Shown here: piece by piece, positions 42,826-53,896 of the stretch
Layout of the letters: each line of letters starts with the position of its first letter
Numbering within the stretch: the first letter of the stretch is position 1
Assembly: GCA_014155875.1 (NCBI GenBank)
Contig: JACEFZ010021394.1
Coordinates: forward strand, 1 to 64,000
Direction: 5' to 3'
From: Cepaea nemoralis
Lineage: Eukaryota > Mollusca > Gastropoda > Stylommatophora > Helicidae
DNA: 64,000 bases
Made by a program: the position numbers and the translations under genes
The notes under the pieces: model-generated
What the model was told of the DNA's origin: nothing
Databases searched by the model: none
Seen by the model: only the letters and a program-made list of their open reading frames with translations

Positions 42826-43125
42826 CTGTACATCAGGATTGACTCAGTATAGAACACTTCCAAAACTCAATTGACAAAGATAAATTGTACAGTCTTTCTT
42901 TGGTCATGTAATGAGAAGAGAGACATTGGAGAACATCGTGACACCTGGAAAGATCGAGGGGAAGAGAGGCAGAGGCAGACCAAGAGAAATGATGCTGGAT
43001 GGATTGAGACCGTGGCACGGAGGAGTATCAGCAGCAGAGTTGATTCAGAAAACCAAAGACCGAGATGTGTGGAGAGCCATGAACACCTACGCCAGCTGGC
43101 AGGGCACTTGATGATGATGATGAAA
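42826..43125 (+). pseudogene. RTE-like LINE C-terminus
   Basis: Open plus-strand frame 42,911-43,111: MRRETLENIVTPGKIEGKRG, RGRPREMMLDGLRPWHGG, VSAAELIQKTKDRDVWRAMN then TYASWQGT. It ends GGGCACTTGATGATGATGAT, the repeated-ATG LINE tail. 5' truncated. Confidence 0.85.
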
Positions 43126-43990
43126 TTGTAGAGAATGTTCTTTATCGAGTTAAATCTCCCTGCGCTAACCAGACTCATCTCTACCCATCTGACCCAATTG
43201 GAGCTAAGGTGAGGTCTTGATCATTCTGATGTGTGAGACGCTGTCAGATCAGCGCCCATCATCATCATCATCATCATCATCACCACCATCACAATGCGCC
43301 ATACCGAAACGTGTATACAGTCATGGCTCGCAATCTCCCTCTATCATCAGTCTTGGATCATGCTTGTGTTCATGTACCAATGATGCACTAGTGTCATGGC
43401 ATTCAGACATATATCTCTATATTTTACCTTTGCTCTTCTCATCAATTATGTCAGTTGTCACTAACTTTTAAATGTATTTTTTTTCTGCTCGTAACGTGCC
43501 CGACAAATCTTGATTATCTACGTGTAATTTCTCTACTCAATTTATGGTTTCTATTTCTCTGGTCAAACGTACATGCTGTCTGGAGAAACCATCATTCTGC
43601 CTAGTGTACACTTTAATATCTACCTGTCTTTGCATATTATTGTATCCGCGATCTTGATGTCAATCAATACATATCAAACGATTGATCTCATTATGTCGGA
43701 GACCCCATCGCATCCTCCCTTTCTCGTGTTAACCTAGAGCAAGCCATATTTCTTCCTCCCAAACTCACGCTGTTTAAATACAGATAACATTTAGTACAGA
43801 AGTTAGCAGCAACAGATTCAACAGGGAAATTGACTTAATAATAACCCTTCAGTCTGGGAGAAGATAATAATGATGGCATTGACAGGGGAAATATGTCCCG
43901 GGGTGTGCGAAGCAGGCTAAGTTTCTCTTTGTTGTCATTAAGTAAATACATTTTCACATATGGGTATCTGGAACATTGACTATTGATGTG
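43126..43990. other. unassigned sequence
   Basis: A CAT/ATC run at 43,258-43,285 is probably another LINE-tail remnant (minus strand). No gene. C-rich and T-rich stretches occur. Confidence 0.4.
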
Positions 43991-44097
43991 GCTTTGTGTA
44001 GGAGACACCAGCGCACTGGCTCCCGGTGTTTGCAGAACGCGGTACTTGAACCAGCCAATGGAGAGATAGATGTATTATTGGCATATGCGCATAGGAA

Positions 44098-44211
44098 ATC
44101 ACACACACACACACGCGCGCGCGCGCATACACAAAGACAGACAGACAGGCCTGCTTACCTACCCTACTACCTAAACCCACCTACCTATCTACCCACCCAT
44201 CTATCTACTCT

Positions 44212-44261
<50 letters not shown>

Positions 44262-44265
44262 TGGC
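44098..44265. repeat. (CA)n, (CG)n and (CAGA)n microsatellites
   Basis: ACAC/GCGC from 44,098 to 44,128, then CTAC/CCTA-type repeats and a clean CAGA run at 44,213-44,262. Confidence 0.92.
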
Positions 44266-44527
44266 AAGCAAGCGGACAGGCTGTCTGTCAGGCCCGCAGA
44301 TCGCAAGACAGATAATTGTAATTATTGTTTTGTTATCGGTCTGATATTCAGTGATCTAAATGGCAGTGTGTTATGTTGGTACCTGGTTATCGACTATGCC
44401 GTTCCGTCTCGTATTAGCTGTAACTAAGGTTTCTGTCACTGACGTTAGTTACTGGAAGAATCAAATACCTAAAGCAAAACCCAATTATTTGCTTGTTACA
44501 AAACAAAAAAAGTTCCTCTTCCGTCTA

Positions 44528-45720
44528 TGTCTCATCACCATCAAGTGCCCTACCAGCTGGCGTGGGTGTTCATGACTCTCCACACATCTCGGTCTTTGGT
44601 TTTCTGGATCAACTCTGCGGCTGATATTCCTCTATGCCACCGTAGCAATCCATCCAGCATCATTTCTCTTGGTCTGCCTCTACCTCTTTCCTCTCAATCT
44701 TTCCAGATTGTCACGATGTTCTCCAGTGCCTCTCTTCTCATCACATGACCAAAAACATTTGTTTGCCTCTTTCTTATTGTTTTATATAATGTTCTAGTTT
44801 CATTAGCCTCTTTCAGGTATTCGTTGCTAGTTACTTTCGAAGTCCTAGGAATTCGCAACATTCGTCTCAGGAATCTCTGTTGCTTCCAGTCTCCTCCTAA
44901 TCAGTTCATTTACATGCCAAGATTCACAGCCACACAGCAAAACAGGTTCTGTATAGCACCTTAGCACTCTCTTTCTTACATTCAATGATATTGACTTATT
45001 ACATAAGATATTCTTCATTTTCTGAAATGCAGCCTTTGCTTGCCCTATTCTGCTCTTAATCTCTGTTGTGCATCTTCCATCTGATGTTATAAATCTCCCT
45101 AGATATTTAAAACTATCGACCTGGTGAAGGATTTTCCCTTCTATTTCTATTTCACATTTTGGTGTCACCTATTTCTTTGATATCAACATTGTTGCTGTTT
45201 TCTTGATATTCAAGGAGACTCCTTTCTTTGCACTGTCTGTTACTACAATGTCCAACAGTTGTTGTAGATCAGTTGCATTATCCGTCATCAATACTGTGTC
45301 ATCTGCATAGCGTAGATTATTTATATTATAACATTCGAATATTATTCCCGGCTTTTCTTTAATCTCTCATTATTACTTCGCTATAGAGGGAGAAGAGATC
45401 CAGTGACAAAACACACCCCTGCCTTACTCCCAGCTTTATGTGTTCATAATGTCCTTCATTATTTCCCATTTTAGTTGCTGCTATTTGATTCCAGTAAATA
45501 TATTTTTTTTTAAATTATTCTGAGATCTTTCCCATCAATGTTAATATCTTCCAACATTTTAATCATTTCCTCATATTTTACTTTATCAAATGCCTTAGTG
45601 TAATCTATGAAGCACAAACATATGTCTTTCTTTGTCTCTATTGATCTTTCTATTAGTGTCCTTAATGTATATATTGCATTGTTTGTACCTTTTCCTTCCA
45701 CATGTCATGCTGTTCTTCCA
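44528..45720 (-). pseudogene. RTE-like LINE reverse transcriptase, longest copy
   Basis: On the minus strand the RT domains are visible in order: YTLRTLIERSIETKKDICLC and FIDYTKAFDKV (motif A, 45,701-45,510), GVRQGCVLS-like (motif B, near 45,415), LRYADDTV (motif C, near 45,305), CEIEIEGKILHQVDSFKYLG (45,168 onward), ESWHVNELIRRRLEATE, then the HVMRR-like and RGRP-like C-terminus to 44,528. It ends at a CAT repeat (44,530-44,540). Frame breaks occur at about 45,500, 45,360 and 45,170, and in 44,850-44,560. The endonuclease half is missing: the 5' end abuts the ACAT array region. Confidence 0.88.
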
Positions 45721-45901
45721 TTTTTATTTTATTTCTTGTTCTTCTCATTATAATTCTGAGTAGAAGATTAGTGACATGGTTTATGAGGTTAACTGTACGA
45801 AAAATCTTCGCGATAAATTGCTCCTGGTCTTTTTGGTATAGCTATAAATACCGATTTCAGCATATCCCTCGATATACACCCACTGCTGTAAATATCATTC
45901 A

Positions 45902-45902
<1 letters not shown>

Positions 45903-45939
<37 letters not shown>

Positions 45940-46765
45940 CTCTATACATACATACATACACACACACACATACATACATACATACATACATACATACACA
46001 CACACATACATACATACATACATACATACATACATACATACATACCATACATACATACATACAATACATACATACCATACATACATACATACATACATAC
46101 ATACATACATACATACATACATACATACATACATACATACATACATACATACATACATACATACATACATACATACATACATACATACATACATACATAC
46201 ATACATACATACATACATACATACATACATACATACATACATACATACATACATACATACATACATACATACATACATACATACATACATACATACATAC
46301 ATACATACATACATACAACATACATACATACATACATACATACATACATACATACATACATACATACAGACATACATACATACATACATACATACATACA
46401 TACATACATACATACATACATACATACATACATACATACATACATACATACATACATACATACATACATACATACATACATACATACATACATACATACA
46501 TACATACATACATACATACATACATACATACATACATACATACATACATACATACATACATACATACATACATACATACATACATACATACATACATACA
46601 TACATACATACATACATACATACATACATACATACATACATACATACATACATACATACATACATACATACATACATACATACATACATACATAACATAC
46701 ATACATACATACATACATACATACATACATACATACATACATACATACATACATACATACATACA

Positions 46766-46797
<32 letters not shown>
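45903..46797. repeat. (CA)n then (ACAT)n array, about 0.9 kb
   Basis: CA repeats from 45,903 to 45,937, then ACAT units with rare slips (ACCATAC, AACATAC, CAGACAT). All long ORFs on both strands (YIHT and MYVC repeats) are artefacts of the four-base period. Confidence 0.98.
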
Positions 46798-47330
46798 CAC
46801 ACGCTTATGCATGCAAGGTATAGTTGCTCTGCAATCCAGGTACAGCTGGTGCTGGCAAAACCGTGCCTTGGGATCCCAGCGGAGCGTCCTTCGTGTGATG
46901 AAATGGTTGACGCTGGGAACGATTTGAGGTGAGACAGTTCGTGGATGGCATAGACTGAAGAGACGGTTGGTCATGTGTGGAATTGTGGAGATAGTGCTGG
47001 AGAAGGAATCGGCCATGGTGCCACCCAACAAGGTATCCTTGCAGAGAGTGACAGGCACTTTGGACACAGGGTGTAGGGAAGGAACCGCTGGTGAAACATG
47101 TTTATAATAGCTGATACGTGTCAATTTCTGCCCAAATGATATGTAAATTAGTATACAAGGATAGGCCTCATCTGCGAAAATAGATGGAATTGGTGGGGTT
47201 TTATTGTAGAGGTTAAGGTAAATAAACAGAGGACCCACAATTCCTGAGGCGGGGTAAACAGAGGGTCTGGACGATGCTCAACAGGCAGAAGGACGACCAG
47301 TCAGACTGTCACTGTTAACGACAGCATGGT
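46798..47330. other. unassigned sequence
   Basis: No domain recognised. The region looks unique in this window. A conspicuous minus-strand ORF here is only the extension of the ACAT-array ORF. Confidence 0.4.
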
Positions 47331-47334
47331 GACT

Positions 47335-47415
47335 CTTTGATAACAATTGAAGAAGGGTACGGAGCGCGTGTGGGAATTTCCCGTGTGCAGTAATGTTGAT
47401 TGTTTATTTGATATT
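47335..47415 (+). repeat. short LINE-3'-end-like block
   Basis: GGTACGGAGCGCGTGTGGGA and GCAGTAATGTTGATTG loosely resemble the LINE/SINE F 3' ends at 15.08 and 18.52 kb. Weak. Confidence 0.3.
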
Positions 47416-47589
47416 TCACATTGTTGAGTTTGTTGTGGGCATAGAAGAAAATAAACGCTGAAGTCTTTCTAGATCTCTCTTCAAAAATCATAAGGAAAAG
47501 ACAACTGAAATGCACGTACGCCCACATTAACAGAATAAGTGTGAATGAATAATTATCCTGATGTCGGAACATTCTATAAGTCTCACAAG

Positions 47590-47935
47590 GAACGACGAAT
47601 GAGTGTTGTGCATGGGACTGGCTTCCCCATTCCGTAGACAACACTTTAGCTGCAGAATTCAACCCGCCTTGAACAAATTTAAAGATACAGAAAACAGAAT
47701 TAACCAAGGACGACTGTCTGCTTTCAAATATATCATTAACACGGACAGCAGAGCACATACTCCAGGATTGCCCAAACTACAACATATCCAGGCGAACCTT
47801 CTGGCCTAGAGAGACAACAGTGGAAGATAAAATCTATGGACAGCTGAATGAACTAAAAAAGACTGTTGGATTCATACGAGAGACAACATTGCAGTTATAA
47901 GCATATTTCAGGCTAACGAAAGAAGAAGAAAATTA
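47590..47935 (+). pseudogene. LINE C-terminal fragment with Cys-His motif
   Basis: In one plus frame from about 47,735: TAEHILQDCPNYNISRRTFW, then PRETTVEDKIYGQL and LKKTVGFIRETT. This is the cysteine/histidine end seen in many RNase H-bearing LINE proteins. The upstream part, 47,603-47,730, is frameshifted (HSVDNTL-like words). No catalytic domain remains. Confidence 0.65.
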
Positions 47936-48724
47936 GCACGGAAGAAGGTGATTGTGCAAAGATCATTAGCACCTGCGTTGTCCGACATGACACTTGACGA
48001 CGATGAATCCAACATCTAAATATGTAACCTCAATAAACATTTTGAGGAACACTGATTTATAACCATAGCCAAGTCTCATTCTCGAAAAACATGTGCAGCC
48101 GAGCGCATCCGGAACAAAAATCAAAGTTTGCATGGTAGAAAGCTATCTAAACACCCCCTCTGCCGTAACTGAGCCTTTCATTTCAAAAAATGGAGAAATG
48201 TCACAGCGTATTGGAATTTGCGCTTCGTCTGTCGCGAAATTTCCCTGGCACACATATCGGCCAGGGGTCTGAATTACTATCATTATGTCTTATACCAATT
48301 ATTGTAGGTTAGTGTTAATAGCAGCCGGGAGGGAAAAGAGCAAGCATACGGGGATATCTGGGACGATTTACATGGCAATTATGAATATAGACGACAATAA
48401 AGTGAAAGTCTGACTGCTAGCTGATTAGATGGCAGCACTCCAAAGGTCTAGAAAATCGACTTGAGCTGAAGTGGTAATTAAGTAAGTGAGCTGTTCTTTG
48501 TAGAAGGAGGTAAGCGAAATAAGAACAAGATTACAGTTGTGAAGATTCATTTATGTGAAGACAATCACTAGTTTACTTGGTTTTTATAAAATTCTTTTTC
48601 ACAGACTTGTCGAAAATCAACTCTTGTTTTTTAAACCTCTTTTGCTCAAAATATATTTTATGTGACAAGTAAAGGTAGTACGTAAACGGGCGTTTATTTG
48701 CACGCCATGCGGTGTATCGGATAG
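47936..48724. other. unassigned sequence
   Basis: I see no gene or repeat in this AT-rich stretch. Confidence 0.4.
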
Positions 48725-48838
48725 ATGGTGCTGGCAACATACTTGAATAGACCAATCGATATTTCAGGGGTGATGTAGTGAATATCACGCCGGCTGCCAT
48801 TACTTCCCAAGATATTTCCTTGTAGCCAATGTAGGCTG
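48725..48838 (-). mobile_element. SINE family B 3' half, inverted
   Basis: ATGGTGCTGGCAACATACTT, AGACCAATCGATATTTCAGG, GTGATGTAGTGAATATCACG and TACTTCCCAAGATATTTCC. It is cut at its head side by the next copy. Confidence 0.75.
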
Positions 48839-49112
48839 GGAGCTACTATAGCTTAGTGGCTAGTCACTCGGCTTTCGGTTCGCCGATCATGGGTTCAATT
48901 CGCATTGAAGCAGATTCTAATGTTTAGCATTCGCCTTGTCTCCCAGCTCCACTCAGTCTAACACAGTTACAAGGATATGTATTGGGAAGTAAAGGCTACC
49001 GGCTAACAACACCACCTCGTGAGTGCCGACTGGTCTATAAAATATGGATATAGCCCCATTTGCCCCTGTGCAGTTAAGGCGTGTAAAGAGTTCCTTTACT
49101 TTTATATTTTAG
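48839..49112 (+). mobile_element. SINE family B, near full-length
   Basis: GGGAGCTACTATAGCTTAGT with box A TAGCTTAGTGG (48,849-48,859) and box B GGGTTCAATTCGC (48,892-48,904), then TATTGGGAAGTAAAGGC, CACCTCGTGAGTGCCGAC, TGGTCTATAAAATATGGATA and a TTTACTTTTA end. Confidence 0.85.
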
Positions 49113-49482
49113 ACTGAGTCGAAATTTTTTTAATCTTTGTAGATTAAATAAATCCCGTCGATGAGAATTTGAAGCAATGGCCGCTGGACCGGCAGGCAGA
49201 CATGTCATATTATTTCATGATAATCTTATTCAACTTTTTCTGCAGCAGACGCTCCCTAGGAGATATAATCAAAATGAGAATATACCGAGTGCGCTACTTA
49301 CAAAGAGGCTAAATAAATATCCATTGGGAGTGACCAATAGGGACGCTAGATTTCTCTAGGTACACTCTGACCAAATGTTATAAGAACGAGAAACACCTGA
49401 AGCAATAAACGGGGACAAGCAAAATGATGGGAGCAGACTAGACTGTATGAATCACATGTGATAAATAGATTTACACTTTAAG

Positions 49483-49705
49483 TCTTCTTCTTCTTCTTCT
49501 TCTTCTTCTTCTTCTTCTTCTTCTTCTTCTTCTTCTTCTTCTTCTTCTTCTTCTTCTTCTTCTTCTTCTTCTTCATCTTCTTTCTTCTTCTTCTTCTTCT
49601 TCATCTCTTCTTCTTCTTCTTCTTCTTCTTCTCTTCTTCTTCTTCTTCTTCTTCTTCTTCTTCTTCTTCTTCTTCTTCTTCTTCTTCTTCTTCTTCTTCT
49701 TCTTT
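49483..49705. repeat. (TTC)n array, second
   Basis: About 220 bp of TTC with a few slips (CATC, TTTC, CTC). A C run follows at 49,720-49,730. Confidence 0.97.
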
Positions 49706-50398
49706 TAATGCTGTTTATTCCCCCCCCCCCTCAGTGAGACTTAGGTTCCTCAATCGGTTCAAGCCACGCCCTCTTGCATTGTTTGCCCTGCCCTATGGCT
49801 TCATTTATATCCTCCCCATATTGTCAACTGTCTCTAATTCTCTCCTCCATATTCCTTTTGCTTTGAGGGATTCTTAAAATGAGCTTCTAGTTAAACTATT
49901 AACTATGTCTTCTCAAAGTGTGTCATATTCGTGGAACATGCGTCTTTTCCTGAATTAGTTATTCGGTCATGACATTTTAGTTATTCTTTCCTACATGTTC
50001 CTATCTTTGCTTCAATGAATCCACCAGTACCCACACGGCTAACTGGATCAGGTATGCATTAATTGATTAATGTGTTTGTGCGTTTAGTGAGACGCTCTTT
50101 CCGGCGTGTGTCTATCTCACACAGTGTTCCATGAATCATCATTCTGTAAAATCATACTTTTGTGACTTTAATACATTTCCTTATTTGCTGGGTAATTGCC
50201 CATGATTCACTGTCACGTGCCAAGATTGGTTCAAATATTTATCATGTCTCTTCCCGACAGCCGATGACAAGGGAGGAACAATTACTTATTCCAATATACA
50301 CGACATTTGAAGATTTCAAAGAGAACCTACAGAAGGACAGAAACAAACACGGACACCCACAGACAACAATGGGGGAAACAAATCCATGGTTACAACTC
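49706..50398. other. unassigned sequence
   Basis: T-rich DNA. The ORF at 50,162-50,464 has no domain and runs into the SINE B copy. Confidence 0.4.
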
Positions 50399-50610
50399 TA
50401 CATTGTAGTAGCGCTAGCACTCTTGCCTCCCTGTTCAGTGGTCATCTATTCGAATCCCGACTAAGGCGTATTTGTAAAAACATATATGGACTCTCAGGTA
50501 GCAAACATCATAAAAGGGTACCACGAATTATGCTGGGGAAATAAAGGCTGTCGGTGTGATTCTGACCACATTTCCCATTGAGTGCCAATATGTATATACA
50601 TAATATGTGG
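50399..50610 (+). mobile_element. SINE family B copy
   Basis: TAGTAGCGCTAGCACTCTTG (A box region), TCTATTCGAATCCCGAC (B box), GGGAAATAAAGGCTGTCGGT, GATTCTGACCACATTTCCC and TTGAGTGCCAATATG. Confidence 0.8.
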
Positions 50611-50667
50611 CTAATACCACATCCGCATATACGCACACTCACATTTATATACATGCATGCATTTATA

Positions 50668-50668
50668 T

Positions 50669-50708
<40 letters not shown>
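50668..50708. repeat. (CA)n(TA)n microsatellite
   Basis: ACAC run then ATAT run, next to SINE A. Confidence 0.93.
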
Positions 50709-50902
50709 GCCGGTCTCTCTGGCCTAGGGGTTACAACACTTTCTCCGTAATCCCGTTTATCACGCAGAGTCTCGTAGCGGGCGAGAACTGGGAGCGGTTC
50801 TACCCCCGCTGGTGACTTGCGGGATAACTGAGCCGGCCGCTCAGAAAGCAATGGCAAACTACTGAGCGTAATCTTGCCAAGAAATCAACGGACAGCTGAA
50901 AT
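50709..50902 (+). mobile_element. SINE family A copy, variant head
   Basis: GCCGGTCTCTCTGGCCTAGG head and GCGGTTCTACCCCCGCTGG B box region, then CGGCCGCTCAGAAAGCAATG, GCAAACTACTGAGCGTAATC and TTGCCAAGAAATCAACGGAC. It ends against a TA run. Confidence 0.82.
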
Positions 50903-51147
50903 ATATATATATATATATATATACTGTATACAGTCGAGTCCACTTAAGTCAACCTCGGATAAGTAGAATGTCGCTTAAGTCGACGTTACTGGCATAGTCC
51001 CGGCCAAGATCTTTCTTTATCTTTGTATAAAAATTCCTGATAAGTCGAATTCGGTTAACTCGAATTTTCGGATTAGTCGAACATAAAAATAAATACCGAC
51101 TATATAAGTGTTCATGTTTCAAGTCGAACTGGTTCATTTCACCCCTC

Positions 51148-51183
<36 letters not shown>

Positions 51184-51189
51184 AAAAAA
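51148..51189. repeat. C-run joined to A-run
   Basis: About 33 C followed by nine A, inside the Tigger element upstream of its ORF. Confidence 0.95.
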
Positions 51190-51260
51190 ATTGTTTCGCG
51201 AAAGAATTATTTTTAGTCAGCCCGGAGAACAACAATCTCGAACATATGATATCTCGCTAC

Positions 51261-51638
51261 ATGTCAATGGCGGCTAGTGGACGAAAGCTTACTATTTTAA
51301 CTTTAGAAAGAAAGATTGAGCTGTTGGAAGAGGTTGAACATAGTGGGAAGAAGAAAGTGAATATAGCTAGAGAATTTAGTATTCCAACATCGACACTTTT
51401 CGGCATTTTAAAGCATAAAGACCGCTACAGAAAATTGTTTTTCGATGCTGCCCTTTTAAAATGGTTCACTGCGATTAGATCGGCAAATGTACCAGTAAAT
51501 GGGCCTTTACTTATTGCGAAAGCAGAAGAATTTGCACGTCTTGGAGGTCAGACAGACTGGAATTGTAGTGCTGGCTGGTTGGATCGTTTCAAAAAACGAC
51601 AGACTTTTTCTTTAATTAATTTGGAAATTTTCATATGA
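51261..51638 (+). CDS. Tigger/CENP-B-like DNA-binding ORF, C-terminally truncated
   Basis: A 125-codon open frame from ATG at 51,261 (an alternative upstream ATG at 51,108 would read through the C run and is unlikely). Residues about 8-60 form a psq-type helix-turn-helix (LTILTLERKIELLEEVEHSG, VNIAREFSIPTSTLFGILK). Residues about 65-115 match the second CENP-B/Tigger helix-turn-helix (ALLKWFTAIRSANVPVNGPL, AKAEEFARL, CSAGWLDRFKKR). The normal family then has a DDE domain; here the frame ends after SLINLEIFI, at a deletion junction. It could bind element ends without cutting, but no activity is shown. Confidence 0.75.
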   Translation: MSMAASGRKLTILTLERKIELLEEVEHSGKKKVNIAREFSIPTSTLFGILKHKDRYRKLFFDAALLKWFTAIRSANVPVNGPLLIAKAEEFARLGGQTDWNCSAGWLDRFKKRQTFSLINLEIFI

Positions 51639-51914
51639 CTTTCATATGACATGTTTTCTAAAATAATTAAACATGTCTGATATTGTATTGCTATTTATTT
51701 GTTCACTAACTGTATTTCCTAAGTGGTACAATCATTTTACTTAGTGCCACTGCATGGTATTAGTGTAAATTGGTGCAGTCTGGATAAGTAGAATTTCTGA
51801 TAAGTAGAACAAATTCCTTCGGCCCCTGTGATTTCTACTTATCCAGACTCAACTGTATATATCCGCGAGCGGGTGTATGTATAAAGTATATATTAATAAG
51901 AAGTATATTATAAT

Positions 51915-52150
51915 AGCCGGCTTCGTGGCTTAGAGGTTATGACTTTTCTCCGTAATCTCGTATACTCTCGTCGGTGACGTGATGACGGTGAGAATCAGCA
52001 GTGGTTCGAATCGCATCGGTGACTTACGGGGTATGTGAGCCGGCCGCTCAGAAAGCAATGGCAAACTACTGAGCGTAATCTTACCAAGAAATCAACATAC
52101 AGCTGAAAGATGGTGGTGTTGACAGCGATGTCCTGTAAAGGAAATGAAAA
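51915..52150 (+). mobile_element. SINE family A, full head
   Basis: Best pol III promoter of the family: box A TGGCTTAGAGG (51,926-51,936) and box B GGTTCGAATCG (52,003-52,013). Then CGGCCGCTCAGAAAGCAATG, GCAAACTACTGAGCGTAATC and CCTGTAAAGGAAATG. The 3' end runs into a LINE fragment. Confidence 0.88.
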
Positions 52151-52154
52151 AAAT

Positions 52155-52410
52155 ATTATAATAAGATTATATAGAACTATACGAAGAAGACAGACGCTAC
52201 TCTTCGGTAACATAATGAGAAGAGAATCATTGGAAAATATCGTGACGAGTGGAAAGATCAGAGTTAAAAGATGCTGGCAGTTCGACAGATATGCTGGATG
52301 GACTGTAACGGTGGCCAAGCGGAACAACGTTAACAGAACTGATCCAAAACACTCGGGGCAAGATCTGTGTATTATATGAACGCCAACACCATTTGACTGG
52401 GCACATGATA
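52155..52410 (+). pseudogene. RTE-like LINE C-terminus, decayed
   Basis: LYRTIRRRQTLLFGNIMRRE, SLENIVTSGKIRVKRC, then shifted remains of the terminal block, ending near GGGCACATGATAG (52,400). Matches 53,235-53,480. Confidence 0.75.
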
Positions 52411-52734
52411 GTGTCTCAATACCCTCTAAGGTGTATAAAAGGGCCATTTGCTTGTATTTACAGCTGGCAGTACTATTGCTAGTGATTTACCAGGTGATTT
52501 CTGAAGGGCTAGAAAAATAAAGGCCTCTTGCTTTGACTGTAGCCACGCTTACAGTAATTACTTCGTTCAATCCCAAGTAATGAGCGGTCTAGGATTAACT
52601 CGGCGTCATGAATCCCAGCCATCGCGTAGTGTGTTCTTTCTGTTTAGATTTGGCCAGGCCACACGAAAGAAATCTGGCTCTCCCTGTTGCCACTTTCACT
52701 GTGTATTTAGAATCTTTAAAAAGTGCTTGTAAAA

Positions 52735-53495
52735 TGTAAATTGACAATCAAATGATTTGAAAAGGGCAGAAAATAACATTGTAGTAACAGAGAGTGCAAA
52801 GAAAGGACTCTACTTGAATATCAAGAAAACAGTAACACTGGTGATATCAAAGACAGCAAAATGTGACATAGAAATAGAAGGGAAATTTCTTAGCCAAGTG
52901 GATAATTTTAAATACCTAGAGGCATTTATAACATCAGATGGAAGATGTACAACAGAGATTAAGAGCAGAATAGGGCAAGCAAAGGCCTTTCAGAAAATTT
53001 CAGAAAATGAAGTGTATCTTATGCAATAAGTCATTATCACTGAATGAAAGAAAGAGAGCGCTGGAATTCTATATAGAACCAGTTTTGCTGTATGGCAGTG
53101 AATCTTGGAATTTAAGTAAATGAGGAAGAAATTAGAAGCAACAGAGGTGTGGTTCCTGAGACGAATGTTGCGAATTCCTTGGACTGCCAGAGTAACTAAC
53201 AACGATTGCCTGAAAGAGGATAATAAAACTAGAACACTATATACAACAATAAGAAAGAGACAAACAGTTTTCTTTTGTCGTGTAATGAGAAGAGAGGCAT
53301 TGGAGAACATCGTGACACTGGACAGATCGAGGGGAAGAGAGGCAGAGGCAGGCCAAGAGAGATGATGCTGGATGGATTGAGACGGTGGCATGGAGGAATA
53401 TCATCAGCAGAATTGATCCAGAACACCAAAGACCGAGGTCTGTGGAGAGCCATGAACGCCTACGCCAGCTGGAATGGCATTTGATGATCTGATGG
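52735..53495 (+). pseudogene. RTE-like LINE RT 3' half
   Basis: KKGLYLNIKKTVTLVISKTA, CDIEIEGKFLSQVDNFKYLE, FITSDGRCTTEIKSRIGQAK (52,757-53,029), then shifted remains of the next block, then MRKKLEATEVWFLRRMLRIP, WTARVTNNDCL and TTIRKRQTVFF (53,120 onward), and in another frame GKRGRGRPREMMLDGLRRWH to AMNAYASWNGI (53,300-53,484). Frames change at about 53,000, 53,120 and 53,330. The catalytic YADD is upstream of the retained part. Confidence 0.85.
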
Positions 53496-53519
53496 TCATG
53501 ATGAGACTATAACAACTTA

Positions 53520-53896
53520 ACAAGAGAAATAAGAAAGAATGTAAGAAGAACGAGGTGCAATATCATACAATATCAGTGTGGAACGATTAAAGAATAAAAA
53601 GGGATGGGTAAGATCATACAAGTTTAAAGAACTAAAAGTAATGATCAGAAACGTTGGAACTAAAACAATTTATATAAGGGAGACGAGAAGAAGAGACTTA
53701 CAAAACATGAAGAAACTGAACAGATGGAGGAAAGAATACCGCAGTGAAATATACAACAATAAAGAACGCAAGGATAAAACAGTAACAAATGAAACGTTAA
53801 CAAAGAATGAGCTAGAACCAACACTAGATGAAGTCACGTAGGCAAAAACCAACACCAAAACAGAGAAAACATCAGGATGTGATAGTTTCTATACTA
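53520..53896 (+). pseudogene. LINE linker region before RT, fragment
   Basis: Lysine/arginine/asparagine-rich frame 53,578-53,841 (RRRDLQNMKKLNRWRKEYRS, NEETL-type words), continuing KTEKTSGCDS, like the GxDGI start of LINE RT domains. It lies downstream of the C-terminus copy, so order is reversed and this is a separate insertion or rearrangement. Confidence 0.55.

Larger units (their letters stand above)
50929..51857 (+). mobile_element. pogo/Tigger-type DNA transposon, internally deleted
   Basis: The element proper is 50,931-51,855 (925 bp). The left end is CAGTCGAGTCCACTTAAGTC and the right end is the inverse-like GACTCAACTG. TA flanks both sides (50,929-50,930 and 51,856-51,857). Subterminal words such as GATAAGTCGAA and GATAAGTAGAA recur. 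The ends, TA duplication and the CENP-B-like ORF fit pogo/Tigger. The catalytic DDE part is missing. Confidence 0.85.

Noticed and set aside
45702..47238. ORFs of 286 to 447 codons with YIHT or MYVC repeats
   Set aside because: A four-base ACAT repeat has no stop in most frames, so the length is an artefact.
51108..51260. Upstream start for the Tigger ORF
   Set aside because: It would translate a C run into poly-Pro and includes element-end DNA; the ATG at 51,261 fits the family N-terminus.
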